A model generated the notes under the pieces. The model saw only the letters and a program-made list of their open reading frames with translations, was not told the DNA's origin and did not search any database. Shown in pieces: positions 8,825-20,821 of a stretch of DNA of 64,000 bases (positions within the stretch are counted from its first letter, which is position 1; every line of letters begins with the position of its first letter). Both the position numbers and the translations under genes were made by a program. The DNA lies in assembly GCA_900466475.1 (NCBI GenBank), contig UBMI01000009.1:488480-552479 (forward strand), written 5' to 3'. The DNA is from Hyphomicrobiales bacterium. GTDB lineage: Bacteria > Pseudomonadota > Alphaproteobacteria > Rhizobiales > Rhizobiaceae.

Positions 8825-10222
8825 TTATTTGTAGCAAACGGCTTTCACCGCATCGACCACTTCGCCGACATTCGGAAGCGCGAGCTTCTCGAGATTGGCA
8901 GCGTAAGGCATCGGAACGTCCTTGCCGGCGATCGTCAGGATCGGCGCATCGAGATAATCGAAGGCATGCTGCATGACGCGCGTGGCGATTTCCGTGCCGA
9001 CCGAGTTCTGCGGATAACCTTCCTCGACGGTAACCAGGCGACCGGTCTTCTTGACCGATTCGATCACGGTCGGAAGGTCCATCGGACGAAGCGTGCGCAG
9101 ATCGATCAGTTCGACATCGATGCCGATCTTTTCGAGTTCGGCGACCGCCTTCGTCGCATAGGTCATGCCGATGCCGAAGGAGACGACGGTGACATCCTCG
9201 CCCGGACGATGGATGCGGGCCTTGCCGATCGGCAGAACGAAATTATCGAGCTTCGGTACATCGAAATGCTGGCCGTAGAGAATCTCGTTTTCGAGGAAGA
9301 CGACCGGGTTCGGATCACGGATGGCAGCCTTCAGCAGACCCTTGGCGTCGGATGCCGTGTAAGGCATGACGACCTTCAGGCCCGGGATCGCACTGTACCA
9401 GGCTGCGTAGTCCTGGCTGTGCTGAGCGCCGACGCGGGCAGCAGCACCGTTCGGGCCGCGGAAGACGATCGGAGCGCCCATCTGGCCACCCGACATATAG
9501 AGCGTCTTGGCAGCAGAGTTGATGATCTGGTCGATCGCCTGCATGGCGAAGTTGAAGGTCATGAATTCGACGATCGGCTTCAGGCCGGCCATGGCAGCAC
9601 CGACGCCGACGCCAGCAAAGCCGTGCTCGGTGATCGGCGTGTCGATGACGCGGCGAGCCCCGAATTCCTGCAGAAGACCCTGGGTCACCTTGTAGGCACC
9701 TTGGTATTCGGCGACTTCCTCGCCCATGACGAAGACGCTGTCATCGGCGCGCATTTCCTCAGCCATGGCATCGCGAAGCGCTTCGCGCACCGTCATCGAA
9801 ACCATTTCGGTACCAGCCGGGATTTCCGGATCGTTCGGTACGAAAGCCTTGGGTTCAGCCGGAACTGGAGCGGCAGCCGAACCAGTATTCGTCGGCTTCT
9901 CTTCCTGCGCGACTTGGGGGGCGGCAACTGGAGCCGGCTGAGCGGCAGCCGGGGCTGCGGAAATCGCGTCGGCGGATTCGCCATCCTGTAACAGGACGGC
10001 GATCTTGGCATTGACCTTGACGTTTTCAGTGCCGGCCGGAACCAGCAACTTGCCGATGACGCCTTCGTCAACGGCTTCGACTTCCATCGTCGCCTTGTCG
10101 GTTTCGATTTCGGCAAGCACGTCACCTGAAGTGACCTTGTCGCCTTCCTGCTTGAGCCACTTGGACAGCGTGCCTTCTTCCATCGTCGGAGAAAGGGCGG
10201 GCATGAGGATATCGATAGGCAT
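8825..10222 (-). CDS. pdhB: Pyruvate dehydrogenase E1 beta subunit with N-terminal lipoyl domain
   Basis: The 465-residue protein joins a lipoyl domain (residues about 1-80, lipoylation Lys43 in [11 protein letters not shown]) through an Ala/Pro-rich linker to the E1-beta transketolase-like fold. The E1-beta part starts near [15 protein letters not shown] and includes the [17 protein letters not shown] region. With PdhA it forms the thiamine-diphosphate E1 that decarboxylates pyruvate. A lipoyl domain on E1-beta is a known alphaproteobacterial arrangement (also in Sinorhizobium and Zymomonas). It lies 15 bases after pdhA. Confidence 0.97.
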   Translation of the reverse strand: MPIDILMPALSPTMEEGTLSKWLKQEGDKVTSGDVLAEIETDKATMEVEAVDEGVIGKLLVPAGTENVKVNAKIAVLLQDGESADAISAAPAAAQPAPVAAPQVAQEEKPTNTGSAAAPVPAEPKAFVPNDPEIPAGTEMVSMTVREALRDAMAEEMRADDSVFVMGEEVAEYQGAYKVTQGLLQEFGARRVIDTPITEHGFAGVGVGAAMAGLKPIVEFMTFNFAMQAIDQIINSAAKTLYMSGGQMGAPIVFRGPNGAAARVGAQHSQDYAAWYSAIPGLKVVMPYTASDAKGLLKAAIRDPNPVVFLENEILYGQHFDVPKLDNFVLPIGKARIHRPGEDVTVVSFGIGMTYATKAVAELEKIGIDVELIDLRTLRPMDLPTVIESVKKTGRLVTVEEGYPQNSVGTEIATRVMQHAFDYLDAPILTIAGKDVPMPYAANLEKLALPNVGEVVDAVKAVCYK

Positions 10223-10237
10223 GGGTTCCCTCCCCGA

Positions 10238-11284
10238 TTAGAGCAGAATGTCGGTATAGAGCTCGGATGCATCCGGCTCCGGATCGGCCTGGGCGAAATC
10301 GGCGCTGTCGGCAACGATATCGCGGACTTCCTTGTCGATCGCCTTCAGATCGTCTTCGGTCGCCCAGCCCTTTTCCATCACGCGCAGGCGAACCTGCTCG
10401 ATCGGGTCCTGCTCAGAGCGCATCTTCTGCACTTCTTCCTTGGTACGATACTTCGCCGGATCGGACATGGAGTGACCGCGATAGCGATAGGTCAGCATTT
10501 CAAGAATGATAGGACCTTTGCCGGAACGGCAGTGCTCGAGCGCCTCATCGGCAGCAGCCTTGACGGCGCGAACGTCCATGCCGTCGACCTGAATGCCTGG
10601 AATGCCGAAGCCGGAACCACGGAGCGAATAGTTCGACTGCGCGGTAGCACGCGCCGTCGACGTGCCCATGGCGTAGCGGTTGTTCTCGACGATATAGATG
10701 ATCGGCAGCTTCCAGAGAGCAGCCATATTGAAGCTCTCATAGACCTGGCCCTGATTGGCCGCGCCGTCGCCGAAATAGGCGATCGAGACGCTGTCATTGC
10801 CGCGATAGCGGTTTGCGAAGGCAAGGCCGGTTCCGAGCGAAACCTGGGCACCGACTATGCCGTGGCCGCCGTAGAAATGTTTTTCCTTGGAGAACATGTG
10901 CATCGAACCGCCCTTCCCGTGGGAATAGCCGTTACGACGGCCGGTCAGCTCCGCCATGACGCCCCGGGCTTCCATGCCGGTAGCCAGCATATGACCGTGG
11001 TCGCGATAGGCGGTGATGACCTGATCGCCTTCCTTCTGCGCCATCTGCATACCGACGACGACAGCTTCCTGGCCGATGTAAAGGTGACAGAAACCACCGA
11101 TGAAGCCCATGCCGTAAAGCTGGCCCGCCTTTTCTTCGAAACGGCGGATGAGCAGCATCTCGCGATAGGCCTTCAGCTCTTCATCGCGATCGAAATCGGC
11201 GACAGGGCCGCCATTCGATGCCTTGGCTGCAGACTTCGCACTATTTTTGCGGCTGGAAACGGTCGCGGTTTTGCGCAACGCCAT
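10238..11284 (-). CDS. pdhA: Pyruvate dehydrogenase E1 alpha subunit
   Basis: This 348-residue thiamine-diphosphate enzyme subunit shows the TPP-binding motif GDGAANQGQVYESFNMA ending at VENN, and the phosphorylation-loop-like YRYRGHSMSDPAKYR. The basic Ser/Lys-rich N-terminus (about 25 residues) precedes the first conserved helix. It is the first gene of pdhA-pdhB-pdhC. Its promoter should lie in the 146-base gap between it and the DivIC-like gene. Confidence 0.97.
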   Translation of the reverse strand: MALRKTATVSSRKNSAKSAAKASNGGPVADFDRDEELKAYREMLLIRRFEEKAGQLYGMGFIGGFCHLYIGQEAVVVGMQMAQKEGDQVITAYRDHGHMLATGMEARGVMAELTGRRNGYSHGKGGSMHMFSKEKHFYGGHGIVGAQVSLGTGLAFANRYRGNDSVSIAYFGDGAANQGQVYESFNMAALWKLPIIYIVENNRYAMGTSTARATAQSNYSLRGSGFGIPGIQVDGMDVRAVKAAADEALEHCRSGKGPIILEMLTYRYRGHSMSDPAKYRTKEEVQKMRSEQDPIEQVRLRVMEKGWATEDDLKAIDKEVRDIVADSADFAQADPEPDASELYTDILL

Positions 11285-11430
11285 TCAACCCTCCCTATGG
11301 GTTTATCGGTTCTCAGGTGGCGCGTACCATAGGGAAGAAAAATGACCACAGCAATGCCATAATTGCATGGCTCATATTCGCCGTTAAATTATTGATAAAT
11401 AACAGGAATTTTAGATTAACCTAAATTCGG

Positions 11431-11751
11431 TTAATTGCGGTAATGATTGTAAATGACGATCTCGTCCGCGCGCGACATGTTGAGCTGATACCGCGCCTTT
11501 TCGTCGAGCATATCCTTGTCCAGCGAGCCGTCACTCAAGAGCGCAACCTGCGCCTCCAGATGCTCACGCTTGGCCTTCAGCACAGCCAGTTCCTTCTCGC
11601 GCGCGACACGCTGGCGCTCGAACGCCTCCGTCGCACGCAGACCATAGTCACCGTGAATGCAATGATAACCGAAATAGGAGAGGAAGGCGACCGTCATGGC
11701 CGGAATGACGAAGCGACCTGTCTTTCTCTTCTTATGATGCTTTGTCCACAT
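11431..11751 (-). CDS. Septum formation initiator family protein (FtsB/DivIC-like)
   Basis: This is a small bitopic membrane protein of 106 residues: a basic N-terminus (MWTKHHKKRK), one transmembrane helix near residues 15-35, then a coiled coil (REKELAVLKAKREHLEAQVALL). That layout and length are those of FtsB/DivIC divisome proteins. The start at 11751 is preferred over an upstream ATG because it gives the usual basic N-terminus. The position between eno and pdhA is also where FtsB-like genes often sit, next to enolase. Confidence 0.85.
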   Translation of the reverse strand: MWTKHHKKRKTGRFVIPAMTVAFLSYFGYHCIHGDYGLRATEAFERQRVAREKELAVLKAKREHLEAQVALLSDGSLDKDMLDEKARYQLNMSRADEIVIYNHYRN

Positions 11752-11848
11752 ACACGCATGCTCTAACGCATTACCAATCATTTCAATCTAACGCGCAGAG
11801 ATTAACCGTTCGTTGACTCTGAGCCATTCCCGGCCAGACTCAACAAAA

Positions 11849-11870
11849 AACCCGCGCCGGAGCGCGGGTT
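11849..11870 (-). terminator. Rho-independent terminator of eno
   Basis: A perfect 9-base stem AACCCGCGC / GCGCGGGTT with a 4-base loop is followed on the minus strand by a run of T residues. It lies 27 bases past the enolase stop codon. Confidence 0.85.
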
Positions 11871-11896
11871 CCAAATGGCTGATTTATAAGCGCGTA

Positions 11897-13645
<1,749 letters not shown>

Positions 13646-15457
13646 ATGAAACTCAATATTGCACGCAGCCTTGCCATCTTCGGTGCCGTTGTCATCCTCG
13701 GACTGGTGACCTCCATCGGCTTGCAGAATTACGCACTCAACATGCTTCGTGTGAACGGGCTGATGTATAAGCAGATCATCTACGGCAAGGATCTTGTCGC
13801 CGATATTCTCCCGCCGCCGCTCTATGTCATCGAACCCTACATGCTCGCGCTCGAAGCCGTCCAGCAGCCAGCCTCGGCAAAGGCCAATATCGAACGCATC
13901 CAAACAGTTCTGAAGTCGGCCTATGAAGACCGCCGCAAATATTGGTCCGAAACGCCGCTCAGCGCCGATCTCAAGCGCAAGCTTCTCGACAACGTTCTCG
14001 TCAAGGGCGACGCGTTCTGGCAGGTCATGAACGAGGAGGCGATACCCGCAATCCTGAAGGGCGACAAGGCCGCCATCGAATCGGCGCTCCCCAAACTTGC
14101 TACGAATTTTCATGTTCACGAAGCGGCCGTAAACGAACTCGTGGCGATGGCCAACGCCTTCCAGATGGACGCCGAAAAGCAGGCAGCGGAACAGACGGAA
14201 CGGCTCTCCGCCGTTACGCTATCGGCCGCCGCGCTTTCCTTCGTGATTATCGTCGTCGGGCTCTACATGTTCCGCCGGCGCGCAATCGTGCCGCTATCGG
14301 CGATGCGCGATTATATGGCAGTGCTTGCGAGCGGCGACTATTCCCGCGAAGTTCCCTATGTCAGACGATCCGACGAAATCGGAGAAATGGCGCGCGCGGT
14401 CACGGTCTTTCGCGAATCGGCAGAAGAACGCAACGCCATACGCGCGCTTCAGGACGAGGAGCGGCAGGCACAGATGCGCCGCGATGCCGAACTCGACGCA
14501 TCGAAGAGCATGGAGAATGCCACGCGCCAGCGCGTTATCGAAAGCCTGAGCGCAGGCCTGGAGCGTCTTTCACGCGGCGACCTGACCGTGCGTCTCGACG
14601 AGCAGTTCGCCAATACCTACGAGAAGCTTCGCGAGACCTTCAACACCAGCATCATCATTCTTTCCGATGCCATGAAAGACATCTCTGCCGCCACGAATAC
14701 CGTCGGCGACAGCTCGCGCGAAATCGCGCTCAGCACCAATGATCTGGCCCAGCGCACCGAGAGCCAGGCAGCTTCCCTCGAACAGGCGGCTTCGGCACTG
14801 GATCAGATCACGGTCACGGTGAAAAACTCCTCGGAGCGGGCCCATGAAGCCAATGCGATGATGTCAGCCACGAAGGAGAGCGCGGCGCATTCCGCCGAGA
14901 TCGTTCGTGAAGCAGTGACCGCCATGGAGAAGATCGAGGACTCAGCGGTCAGGATCGGCGATATTATCAACGCCATCGACGAGATCGCCTTTCAGACTAA
15001 TCTTCTGGCGCTCAACGCCGGTGTCGAGGCAGCACGCGCCGGAGACGCAGGGAAAGGCTTTGCCGTCGTCGCTCAGGAAGTCCGCGAGCTCGCCGGACGC
15101 TCCGCCAATCTCGCCAAGGAGATCAAGCTTCTCGTCGAGACGTCGTCGCGACAGGTTTCCGCGGGTGTTGCACTTGTCAACCGTACCGGCGAGGCACTCG
15201 GCGATATCGACCGCCAAGTGCTACAGGTGACGGCGCTGATCGAAGCGATCGTGCGCTCGTCTTCGGAACAGTCGGTCGCGCTCGTCGAGGTCAACGCTGC
15301 CGTCAACCGGATGGATCAGGTGACCCAGCAGAATGCAGCCATGGTCGAGGAAACGAACGCCGCATGCCAGGAACTCGGCACCGAGGCGTCCCAGCTCGGG
15401 CGCATGCTCTCCCGCTTCGCACTGGAGGAAAAGCGCCCGTCCCGGGCGGCAGCGTGA
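13646..15457 (+). CDS. Methyl-accepting chemotaxis protein
   Basis: This 603-residue transmembrane chemoreceptor has a first transmembrane helix near residues 7-27, a periplasmic sensor of roughly 160 residues, and a second helix near 185-207. A HAMP domain follows (DEIGEMARAVTVFRES), then a second HAMP-like segment (SAGLERLSRGDLTVRL) and the cytoplasmic signalling domain with the hairpin tip IAFQTNLLALNAGVEAARAG. It would pass ligand signals to CheA/CheW. No C-terminal CheR-binding pentapeptide is present. The ligand is unknown. No chemotaxis kinase genes are nearby, so it is an orphan receptor locus. Confidence 0.95.
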   Translation: MKLNIARSLAIFGAVVILGLVTSIGLQNYALNMLRVNGLMYKQIIYGKDLVADILPPPLYVIEPYMLALEAVQQPASAKANIERIQTVLKSAYEDRRKYWSETPLSADLKRKLLDNVLVKGDAFWQVMNEEAIPAILKGDKAAIESALPKLATNFHVHEAAVNELVAMANAFQMDAEKQAAEQTERLSAVTLSAAALSFVIIVVGLYMFRRRAIVPLSAMRDYMAVLASGDYSREVPYVRRSDEIGEMARAVTVFRESAEERNAIRALQDEERQAQMRRDAELDASKSMENATRQRVIESLSAGLERLSRGDLTVRLDEQFANTYEKLRETFNTSIIILSDAMKDISAATNTVGDSSREIALSTNDLAQRTESQAASLEQAASALDQITVTVKNSSERAHEANAMMSATKESAAHSAEIVREAVTAMEKIEDSAVRIGDIINAIDEIAFQTNLLALNAGVEAARAGDAGKGFAVVAQEVRELAGRSANLAKEIKLLVETSSRQVSAGVALVNRTGEALGDIDRQVLQVTALIEAIVRSSSEQSVALVEVNAAVNRMDQVTQQNAAMVEETNAACQELGTEASQLGRMLSRFALEEKRPSRAAA

Positions 15458-15470
15458 TGCCGCCCGCTGT

Positions 15471-16319
15471 TCAGGCGGCCTTGGCGATCGCGTCGAAGGC
15501 GAGAAGCTTCTCGAGAAGCCGCGGCATGTCCTTGAGGTAGACCATGTTCGGCCCGTCGCAGGGGGCGTTATCAGGATCCTGATGGGTTTCGATAAAGACA
15601 CCGGCAACGCCGACGGCCACAGCTGCACGGGCCAGCGTCTCCACGAACTGCCGCTCGCCGCCGGAGGTTTCCCCCTGCCCGCCAGGCTGCTGGACTGAAT
15701 GCGTGGCGTCGAAAATGACGGGGGCGCCCGTTGCTGCCATGATCGGCAGGGAACGCATGTCGGAGACCAGGGTATTGTAACCGAAGGACGCACCGCGCTC
15801 GCAGAGCAGAATGTTCGGATTGCCGCTCTGGTTCAGCTTGCCGAGCACGTTCTTCATGTCCCAAGGCGCCAGGAACTGGCCCTTCTTGACGTTGATGACG
15901 CGGCCGGTCTTGGCAGCCGCGACCAGGAGATCCGTCTGGCGAGACAGGAACGCCGGTATCTGTAGGATATCGACGACCTTACCCACTTCGGCGCATTGTT
16001 CTTCGTTGTGGATGTCGGTCAGAACCGGAATGCCGAGTTCTTTCTTGAGATCGGCGAAAACTTCCAGCCCCTTTTCAAGGCCGACACCGCGTTTGCTCGA
16101 CAAGGAAGACCGGTTCGCCTTATCGAAGGAGGTCTTGTAGACGAGCCCGATGCCGAGCTTGGCGCAGAGTTCCTTCAATGTGCCGGCAACCATGAACGCA
16201 TGATCGCGGCTTTCCATTTCGCAAGCGCCAGCAATCAGCGACAGGCGTGAAGCATTGGAGAAGGTGACCTTACCGGCGCCTTCGCCGACCGTCACCACGG
16301 AATTGGTGGTAGAGCTCAT
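15471..16319 (-). CDS. kdsA: 3-deoxy-D-manno-octulosonate 8-phosphate synthase
   Basis: KdsA condenses arabinose 5-phosphate and phosphoenolpyruvate to give KDO 8-phosphate for the lipopolysaccharide inner core. The 282 residues include [15 protein letters not shown] near the N-terminus, TDIHNEEQC in the middle, FLSRQTDLL, and [18 protein letters not shown] in the second half. Its ATG overlaps the stop of the upstream glyoxalase-fold gene (ATGA). Its 3' end is convergent with the chemoreceptor gene. Confidence 0.96.
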   Translation of the reverse strand: MSSTTNSVVTVGEGAGKVTFSNASRLSLIAGACEMESRDHAFMVAGTLKELCAKLGIGLVYKTSFDKANRSSLSSKRGVGLEKGLEVFADLKKELGIPVLTDIHNEEQCAEVGKVVDILQIPAFLSRQTDLLVAAAKTGRVINVKKGQFLAPWDMKNVLGKLNQSGNPNILLCERGASFGYNTLVSDMRSLPIMAATGAPVIFDATHSVQQPGGQGETSGGERQFVETLARAAVAVGVAGVFIETHQDPDNAPCDGPNMVYLKDMPRLLEKLLAFDAIAKAA

Positions 16320-17203
16320 GATGTTTCCTCAAAGGCGAAGAGTACGCCCTGGCCGGGCGCAGGCTTCACCAGAATACGGTTGCCCTTGCGTGTATAGGTC
16401 ACCCCGTTAGCAGCCAAATGCGCTTCTGTCACGGCCAGATCGCCGACAGCAAAGCGGATCGCCCGACCGCGCAGACCACGATCGGTATCCGACGTGGCAA
16501 GATCGAAATAAGCCTCCAGCCCTTCCGGGGTCATCAGGCTGATCTTTGCGTTTCCGGTGGGCAGGTCCAGCCCGAAACTCGTGAGCTCAGTAGATGCGCC
16601 TTTTGCCACGGAGCGAACGAACTCACCGAAGGCTGTCGGCTCGGGGGCCGCGAGCGCGATCTCGGCAATGCCTGTGACACCATTGGCATGGGTCTCAAGC
16701 GCGGTCCGGTTGGCAGGAAGCGGATTGACGCGTTCGACAGCGAAGAGAAAGAAATCCGGTGCCCGCAGGTCGCCAGCGAAGGCGAGCCGGAAGCCGGCAA
16801 TATTCTCCGTGCCATCCGGCATTTTAACAGGGCGCTCGAACTGCAGCACAGAACCGGCACTCAGACTGTCCTTCACGAATCGAGCATGTTCGTGCTTTGC
16901 ATCTGCCGTCGCAAAGGCAATCGCGGACAGTCCTTCGCTGCCGCAACGGAAGCGAAAAGCCTGATTGCGGGCGGTGAACACATTGCCATCGTGTGCTGTC
17001 TCCTCGCTCTCTTCGACGCTCGCGACACCCAGGGGCTCCAGATAGGTTTTGTCGGCAAAGAAAACGCAGGCATTTTCTGTCCCAAAAGGATGACGGGCAT
17101 CCGGCGCCACAGTGAAACCAAGCTTGCCAAGTCTTTCGCGGGCAAGGTCGATATCGGTAACCGGCAAAACGAGATGATCGATTGCAAGCGTATCTTGGCT
17201 CAT
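16316..17203 (-). CDS. VOC-fold (glyoxalase-like) protein
   Basis: The 295-residue protein begins with [25 protein letters not shown] cut across the first beta strand and helix of a vicinal-oxygen-chelate module, and a second module starts near [15 protein letters not shown]. It resembles the Glyoxalase_3-like family (PF13468). The reaction is unknown. The start at 17203 is chosen over an upstream in-frame ATG because the family begins just before the first VOC strand. Translation is probably coupled to kdsA. Confidence 0.75.
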   Translation of the reverse strand: MSQDTLAIDHLVLPVTDIDLARERLGKLGFTVAPDARHPFGTENACVFFADKTYLEPLGVASVEESEETAHDGNVFTARNQAFRFRCGSEGLSAIAFATADAKHEHARFVKDSLSAGSVLQFERPVKMPDGTENIAGFRLAFAGDLRAPDFFLFAVERVNPLPANRTALETHANGVTGIAEIALAAPEPTAFGEFVRSVAKGASTELTSFGLDLPTGNAKISLMTPEGLEAYFDLATSDTDRGLRGRAIRFAVGDLAVTEAHLAANGVTYTRKGNRILVKPAPGQGVLFAFEETS

Positions 17204-17338
17204 TAGGTCCCCTCCAACAGTCACAAGGAGATGTGCTTCAGCAGGTGTTGCGAGACAAGGCCGCGAAGGCCCGGGCGCGAGAAAAATAAAATTCTCACCA
17301 GAATGGACAGAAGTTTTACGAAAATTTAGCTACTTGCG

Positions 17339-17353
17339 GAACACATATGGAAC
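17339..17353 (+). promoter_or_regulatory. LexA-binding SOS box upstream of lexA
   Basis: The sequence GAACACATATGGAAC is an exact GAAC-N7-GAAC direct repeat, the LexA operator described for alphaproteobacteria such as Rhizobium and Sinorhizobium. It ends 45 bases before the lexA start. It lies between a possible -35 (TTGCGG, 17334) and a possible -10 (TATAGT, 17355), so binding would block transcription. It supports autoregulation of lexA. Confidence 0.88.
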
Positions 17354-17398
17354 ATATAGTGTCCGTTCTGGATTTGTTTCAAGACTGGGGTGCACGCC

Positions 17399-18124
17399 AT
17401 GCTTACGCGCAAACAACAGGAACTCCTTCTTTTCATTCACGAAAGGATGAAGGAGTCAGGCGTTCCTCCGTCTTTCGACGAGATGAAGGATGCTCTGGAT
17501 CTGGCCTCGAAATCCGGCATTCACCGGCTGATCACGGCGCTTGAGGAACGCGGCTTCATTCGCCGGCTTCCGAACCGCGCACGTGCGCTCGAAGTCATCA
17601 AACTGCCGGAGGCCTACAGCCCCAGCCTGCAGCCACGTCGCGGCTTTTCACCGAGCGTCATCGAAGGCAGCCTCGGCAAGCCGCAGCCCGTTGCAGCGCC
17701 CGCTCCGGCAAAGCCAGCGCCTGCTGCCGATAACGGCAACTCGGTCTCCGTCCCGGTCATGGGCCGCATCGCTGCCGGTGTGCCAATCTCGGCAATCCAG
17801 AACAATACGCATGACATCACCGTTCCTGCCGATATGCTCGGCTCCGGCGAACATTATGCGCTCGAAGTTCGCGGCGACTCGATGATCGAAGCCGGCATCT
17901 TCGATGGCGACACCGTCATCATCCGCAATGGCAGCACCGCCAACCCGGGTGATATCGTCGTTGCCCTCGTCGACGACGAGGAAGCAACACTCAAGCGCTT
18001 CCGCCGCAAGGGCGCATCGATTGCGCTCGAGGCTGCAAACCCTGCCTATGAGACCCGCATTTTCCCACCGGATCGCGTGAAGGTTCAGGGAAAGCTTGTC
18101 GGCCTCATTCGCCGCTATCACTGA
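17399..18124 (+). CDS. lexA: SOS-response repressor and self-cleaving protease LexA
   Basis: The 241-residue protein has an N-terminal winged helix-turn-helix ([17 protein letters not shown], then [19 protein letters not shown]). A Pro/Ala-rich linker leads to the S24 peptidase domain. The Ala126-Gly127 cleavage bond, nucleophile Ser161 (RGDSMIEAG) and Lys199 (ATLKRF) are all present, so autoproteolysis should work. The linker makes it longer than E. coli LexA, as is usual in alphaproteobacteria. The start at 17399 is preferred over an ATG three codons upstream because LexA proteins begin MLTRKQ. It has a LexA box upstream. Confidence 0.97.
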   Translation: MLTRKQQELLLFIHERMKESGVPPSFDEMKDALDLASKSGIHRLITALEERGFIRRLPNRARALEVIKLPEAYSPSLQPRRGFSPSVIEGSLGKPQPVAAPAPAKPAPAADNGNSVSVPVMGRIAAGVPISAIQNNTHDITVPADMLGSGEHYALEVRGDSMIEAGIFDGDTVIIRNGSTANPGDIVVALVDDEEATLKRFRRKGASIALEAANPAYETRIFPPDRVKVQGKLVGLIRRYH

Positions 18125-20594
18125 CCGGTGACTGGCTTGCGTCTGTGAATGTATCGCTGCGCCAGTCATAGGCGCGGTGGCGCATCCAGGGGCGTTGCAA
18201 TGGGCCGAATGCGGTTGCGACATCGATTCCACTATCTGTGAAGCGAAGCTCGACAGAACCTGTCTTGCGCAGCGTCTCGCCGGTAAAGAGCAGCGCGCCG
18301 GAACGGCAACGGTCGAAGCGCAATCGGACAGGGGTTACGACAATATCGGCCGTATCGCAGGCCGGCCCGAGATAGGCAGCATTTTCGATGACAATTAGTT
18401 TCTTTCCATTGCCCAGCAAGGCGGTACACCAAGCGCGCTTTTGGCAAGAGAATCGTGACGTTGGGCTGATGGCGAGTGCCTGCCTCATTGCCTCTCTGGC
18501 TTCATTCTGTTGATCGGATGACAGCTGCAATCTTCTGCCATCGGACATGGTGGGTGTCTTGGTTGCTTGAAGCATAACCGGCTTCTGATGCTCTTCGATG
18601 GCAAGTGCCCTCTGCCATTGTTCGAAAATGAAGGCTGGCGGCTTTTCGCGGTTTGAAGCCATTGCCTCTCCATCGATTACAGCGACCAGGCTGCCGTCTT
18701 CCGAGATGGCGACGTCGGGCATCGCTTCTGATGGAATCAACACAACGGCGAAAGTTGAAACAGTGATTATTGCGGTTCCGATATGCCGCAACCGGCTTCT
18801 GAGCAAGGTCAGCAACAGGAAGCCGAAGACGGCTGCCGGAAAGTACCAGCCGGGTAAGCGGGCAACATCTATATTGCCGCCCCACCCCGCCACCGCCTTT
18901 GCAATGGCGATCACCAGGTCGAGCCCGAAGCCTGCCGCTGGCCATAGCCAGCCATCCAGACCAAAAGGCATCAGCAGCATCGCCAGCATGCCGGCCGGCA
19001 TGACGATGAAGGAAATAACCGGCATGGCCGCGAGATTTGCCGGCAGGCCATAAGCAGTCAGCCGGTGGAAATGTTCGATCGAAAACAGCGCCGTCGAGAA
19101 CCCACCGATGAGAGACGTCAGGAAAATGCCGCCGAAGAAGCCGCCGACCATGAAGAAGGGTTTCATGATCGGAAGTTTGGCAAAGGCATTCTCCCTCATC
19201 GGCCGCCCTTTCCAGAGGTCGTATCCGGCGACCAGGGCAAGTGTTGCGGCGAAAGACATCTGGAAGCTCGGTCCGAGCACTTCCGATGGTGAGACCGCGA
19301 GGATCACGAGAGCCGACAGCGCCACGTTTCTGAGGCTGATCGACGGCCGGTCGAAGAAGACGGCAACCAGCATGATCGCCATCATGATGAAGGCGCGTTC
19401 GGCTGAAACGGCAAAACCCGAGATCAGATAGTAAGCCGTCACCGCAGCGAGTGCGCCGGCTGCCGCGATCTTCTTGATCGGCCACGCCTGCGCAATACCC
19501 GGGAACAGGCTGAGAATGACGCGCAGCCCGACAAAGAAGATACCGGCGGAGAGTGCCATATTGAGGCCGGAGATCGCCACGATGTGGGCAAGGCCGGACT
19601 GCCGCAGTGCCTCCGTCGTTTCATCCGAGATCGCTCGTCTCTCATCGGTGACAAGTGAAGCGGCAAAGGCCCCGGTGTCGCCCGGCAGAGTGGAGCGGAT
19701 CCGATCGCCGATGCCGCTTCGCAGGCGGTAGAACCACTCCAGGGCGGCTTCGCCGACAGAGCTCGCTTGTTCCGGCTGTTCTGTAACCTTCTTCGGTGCT
19801 CCATAGAAGAAGCCGTTGGCACCGATGCCGTCAAAATAGGCGCTGAAGGCAAAATCGTTGAGGTGAGGAAGCGCGGGTCCTGCCGGAGGCGTCAGACGCG
19901 CCCTGCCCTCAATGATATCGCCGAGTTCAAAGGGCCGGGCGGCGCCGCGTACGAGCACAGAGATGCGCTCGGGAGGACGCTTGATTTCGGGGGCATCCGT
20001 GCCGGTGACGTCAAGGATATAACGCCAGCGCCCTTCACCATCGCCTTCTCGCCGTTCGATCCGGCCAGTCAGCGTTGTCGTCACGGCGGAATCGAGGATC
20101 AGCGTCCTTGCCCGCCATGTTTCGATCTGTGCCGAGAGCATTCCGCCGGCAAAGAGAAGCAGGGCAAGCAGTATTGCCCGCAGTCTCGTCCGGGCGTGTC
20201 CGCAGAGCAAAACGGCAATGAGGAGAACGAGCAGGCAAAGGCCGAGCGAGACCGCCGGAACGTTCGAGGCTGCCAGAAACCAGGTCGCAGCACCCGCACC
20301 AAGGAAGACCGGCGAGAAGAGAACGAAGCGACCGTGACCGGCTTCTTCGGTCGCCATGCGCACGGACGAACCGGCGTATCGTTTTGCAACGGTCGCCAAT
20401 CGCCATCGAAACGGGATCGCAACCTGCGTCCGAGCCGATAGAGGCACAACGGCGCGCGGCACGACACCAGCAAAATCCATATTTTCATGAATGGATTGCT
20501 CGTACCGCTCTCTTGTCTCCAACCCCGTCATAATCGCCTGGACCCGCCCCCGGATACCGTCAGAATGCAACCTCAGATCAAAACGCGCAAACAA
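18105..20594 (-). CDS. ComEC/Rec2-family membrane protein
   Basis: This large polytopic protein (up to 829 residues) contains a DUF4131-like N-terminal region with OB-type strands, and the competence core [21 protein letters not shown] followed by about eight transmembrane segments. ComEC forms the inner-membrane channel for incoming single-stranded DNA in competent bacteria. The C-terminal region (about 620-829) does not show the HxHxDH metallo-beta-lactamase motif of active ComEC nucleases. The start is uncertain; an internal ATG near 20531 ([10 protein letters not shown]) is an alternative. Its last 20 bases overlap lexA tail to tail. Confidence 0.85.
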   Translation of the reverse strand: MFARFDLRLHSDGIRGRVQAIMTGLETRERYEQSIHENMDFAGVVPRAVVPLSARTQVAIPFRWRLATVAKRYAGSSVRMATEEAGHGRFVLFSPVFLGAGAATWFLAASNVPAVSLGLCLLVLLIAVLLCGHARTRLRAILLALLLFAGGMLSAQIETWRARTLILDSAVTTTLTGRIERREGDGEGRWRYILDVTGTDAPEIKRPPERISVLVRGAARPFELGDIIEGRARLTPPAGPALPHLNDFAFSAYFDGIGANGFFYGAPKKVTEQPEQASSVGEAALEWFYRLRSGIGDRIRSTLPGDTGAFAASLVTDERRAISDETTEALRQSGLAHIVAISGLNMALSAGIFFVGLRVILSLFPGIAQAWPIKKIAAAGALAAVTAYYLISGFAVSAERAFIMMAIMLVAVFFDRPSISLRNVALSALVILAVSPSEVLGPSFQMSFAATLALVAGYDLWKGRPMRENAFAKLPIMKPFFMVGGFFGGIFLTSLIGGFSTALFSIEHFHRLTAYGLPANLAAMPVISFIVMPAGMLAMLLMPFGLDGWLWPAAGFGLDLVIAIAKAVAGWGGNIDVARLPGWYFPAAVFGFLLLTLLRSRLRHIGTAIITVSTFAVVLIPSEAMPDVAISEDGSLVAVIDGEAMASNREKPPAFIFEQWQRALAIEEHQKPVMLQATKTPTMSDGRRLQLSSDQQNEAREAMRQALAISPTSRFSCQKRAWCTALLGNGKKLIVIENAAYLGPACDTADIVVTPVRLRFDRCRSGALLFTGETLRKTGSVELRFTDSGIDVATAFGPLQRPWMRHRAYDWRSDTFTDASQSPVSDSGE

Positions 20595-20728
20595 TAATCG
20601 ATTGAAATACGAGGAAAATTCACAGGAGCGAAAAAACCAGTCAAATCATGGTGTTCTGCTATGCATTCAGCTCATCGCTGCACTGCCTAAAAGATGATGC
20701 CGCGATGCACAAAATGGCATCACGGTAA

Positions 20729-20759
20729 CTTGGCATTAGCTTCCCGATCATATAGCTAT
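20729..20759 (+). promoter_or_regulatory. Possible gltA promoter
   Basis: CTTGGC (20729) and an AT-rich ATAGCT about 17 bases later resemble an alphaproteobacterial sigma-70 promoter, roughly 65 bases before the start of gltA. The match is partial, and this is a weak prediction. Confidence 0.25.
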
Positions 20760-20821
20760 CGCTGAGGACGCTTAACTCTTATGGCGCTTTTGCGGCGCCA
20801 CCGCCACTCCGGAGGATCAGC

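Noticed and set aside
6701-9991. A 1096-codon open frame on the plus strand, antisense to the SGNH, pdhC and pdhB genes
   Set aside because: Long antisense frames are expected opposite high-GC genes with strong third-position bias. The translation is an Arg/Asp/His-rich mix with no domain, and the minus-strand genes are certain.
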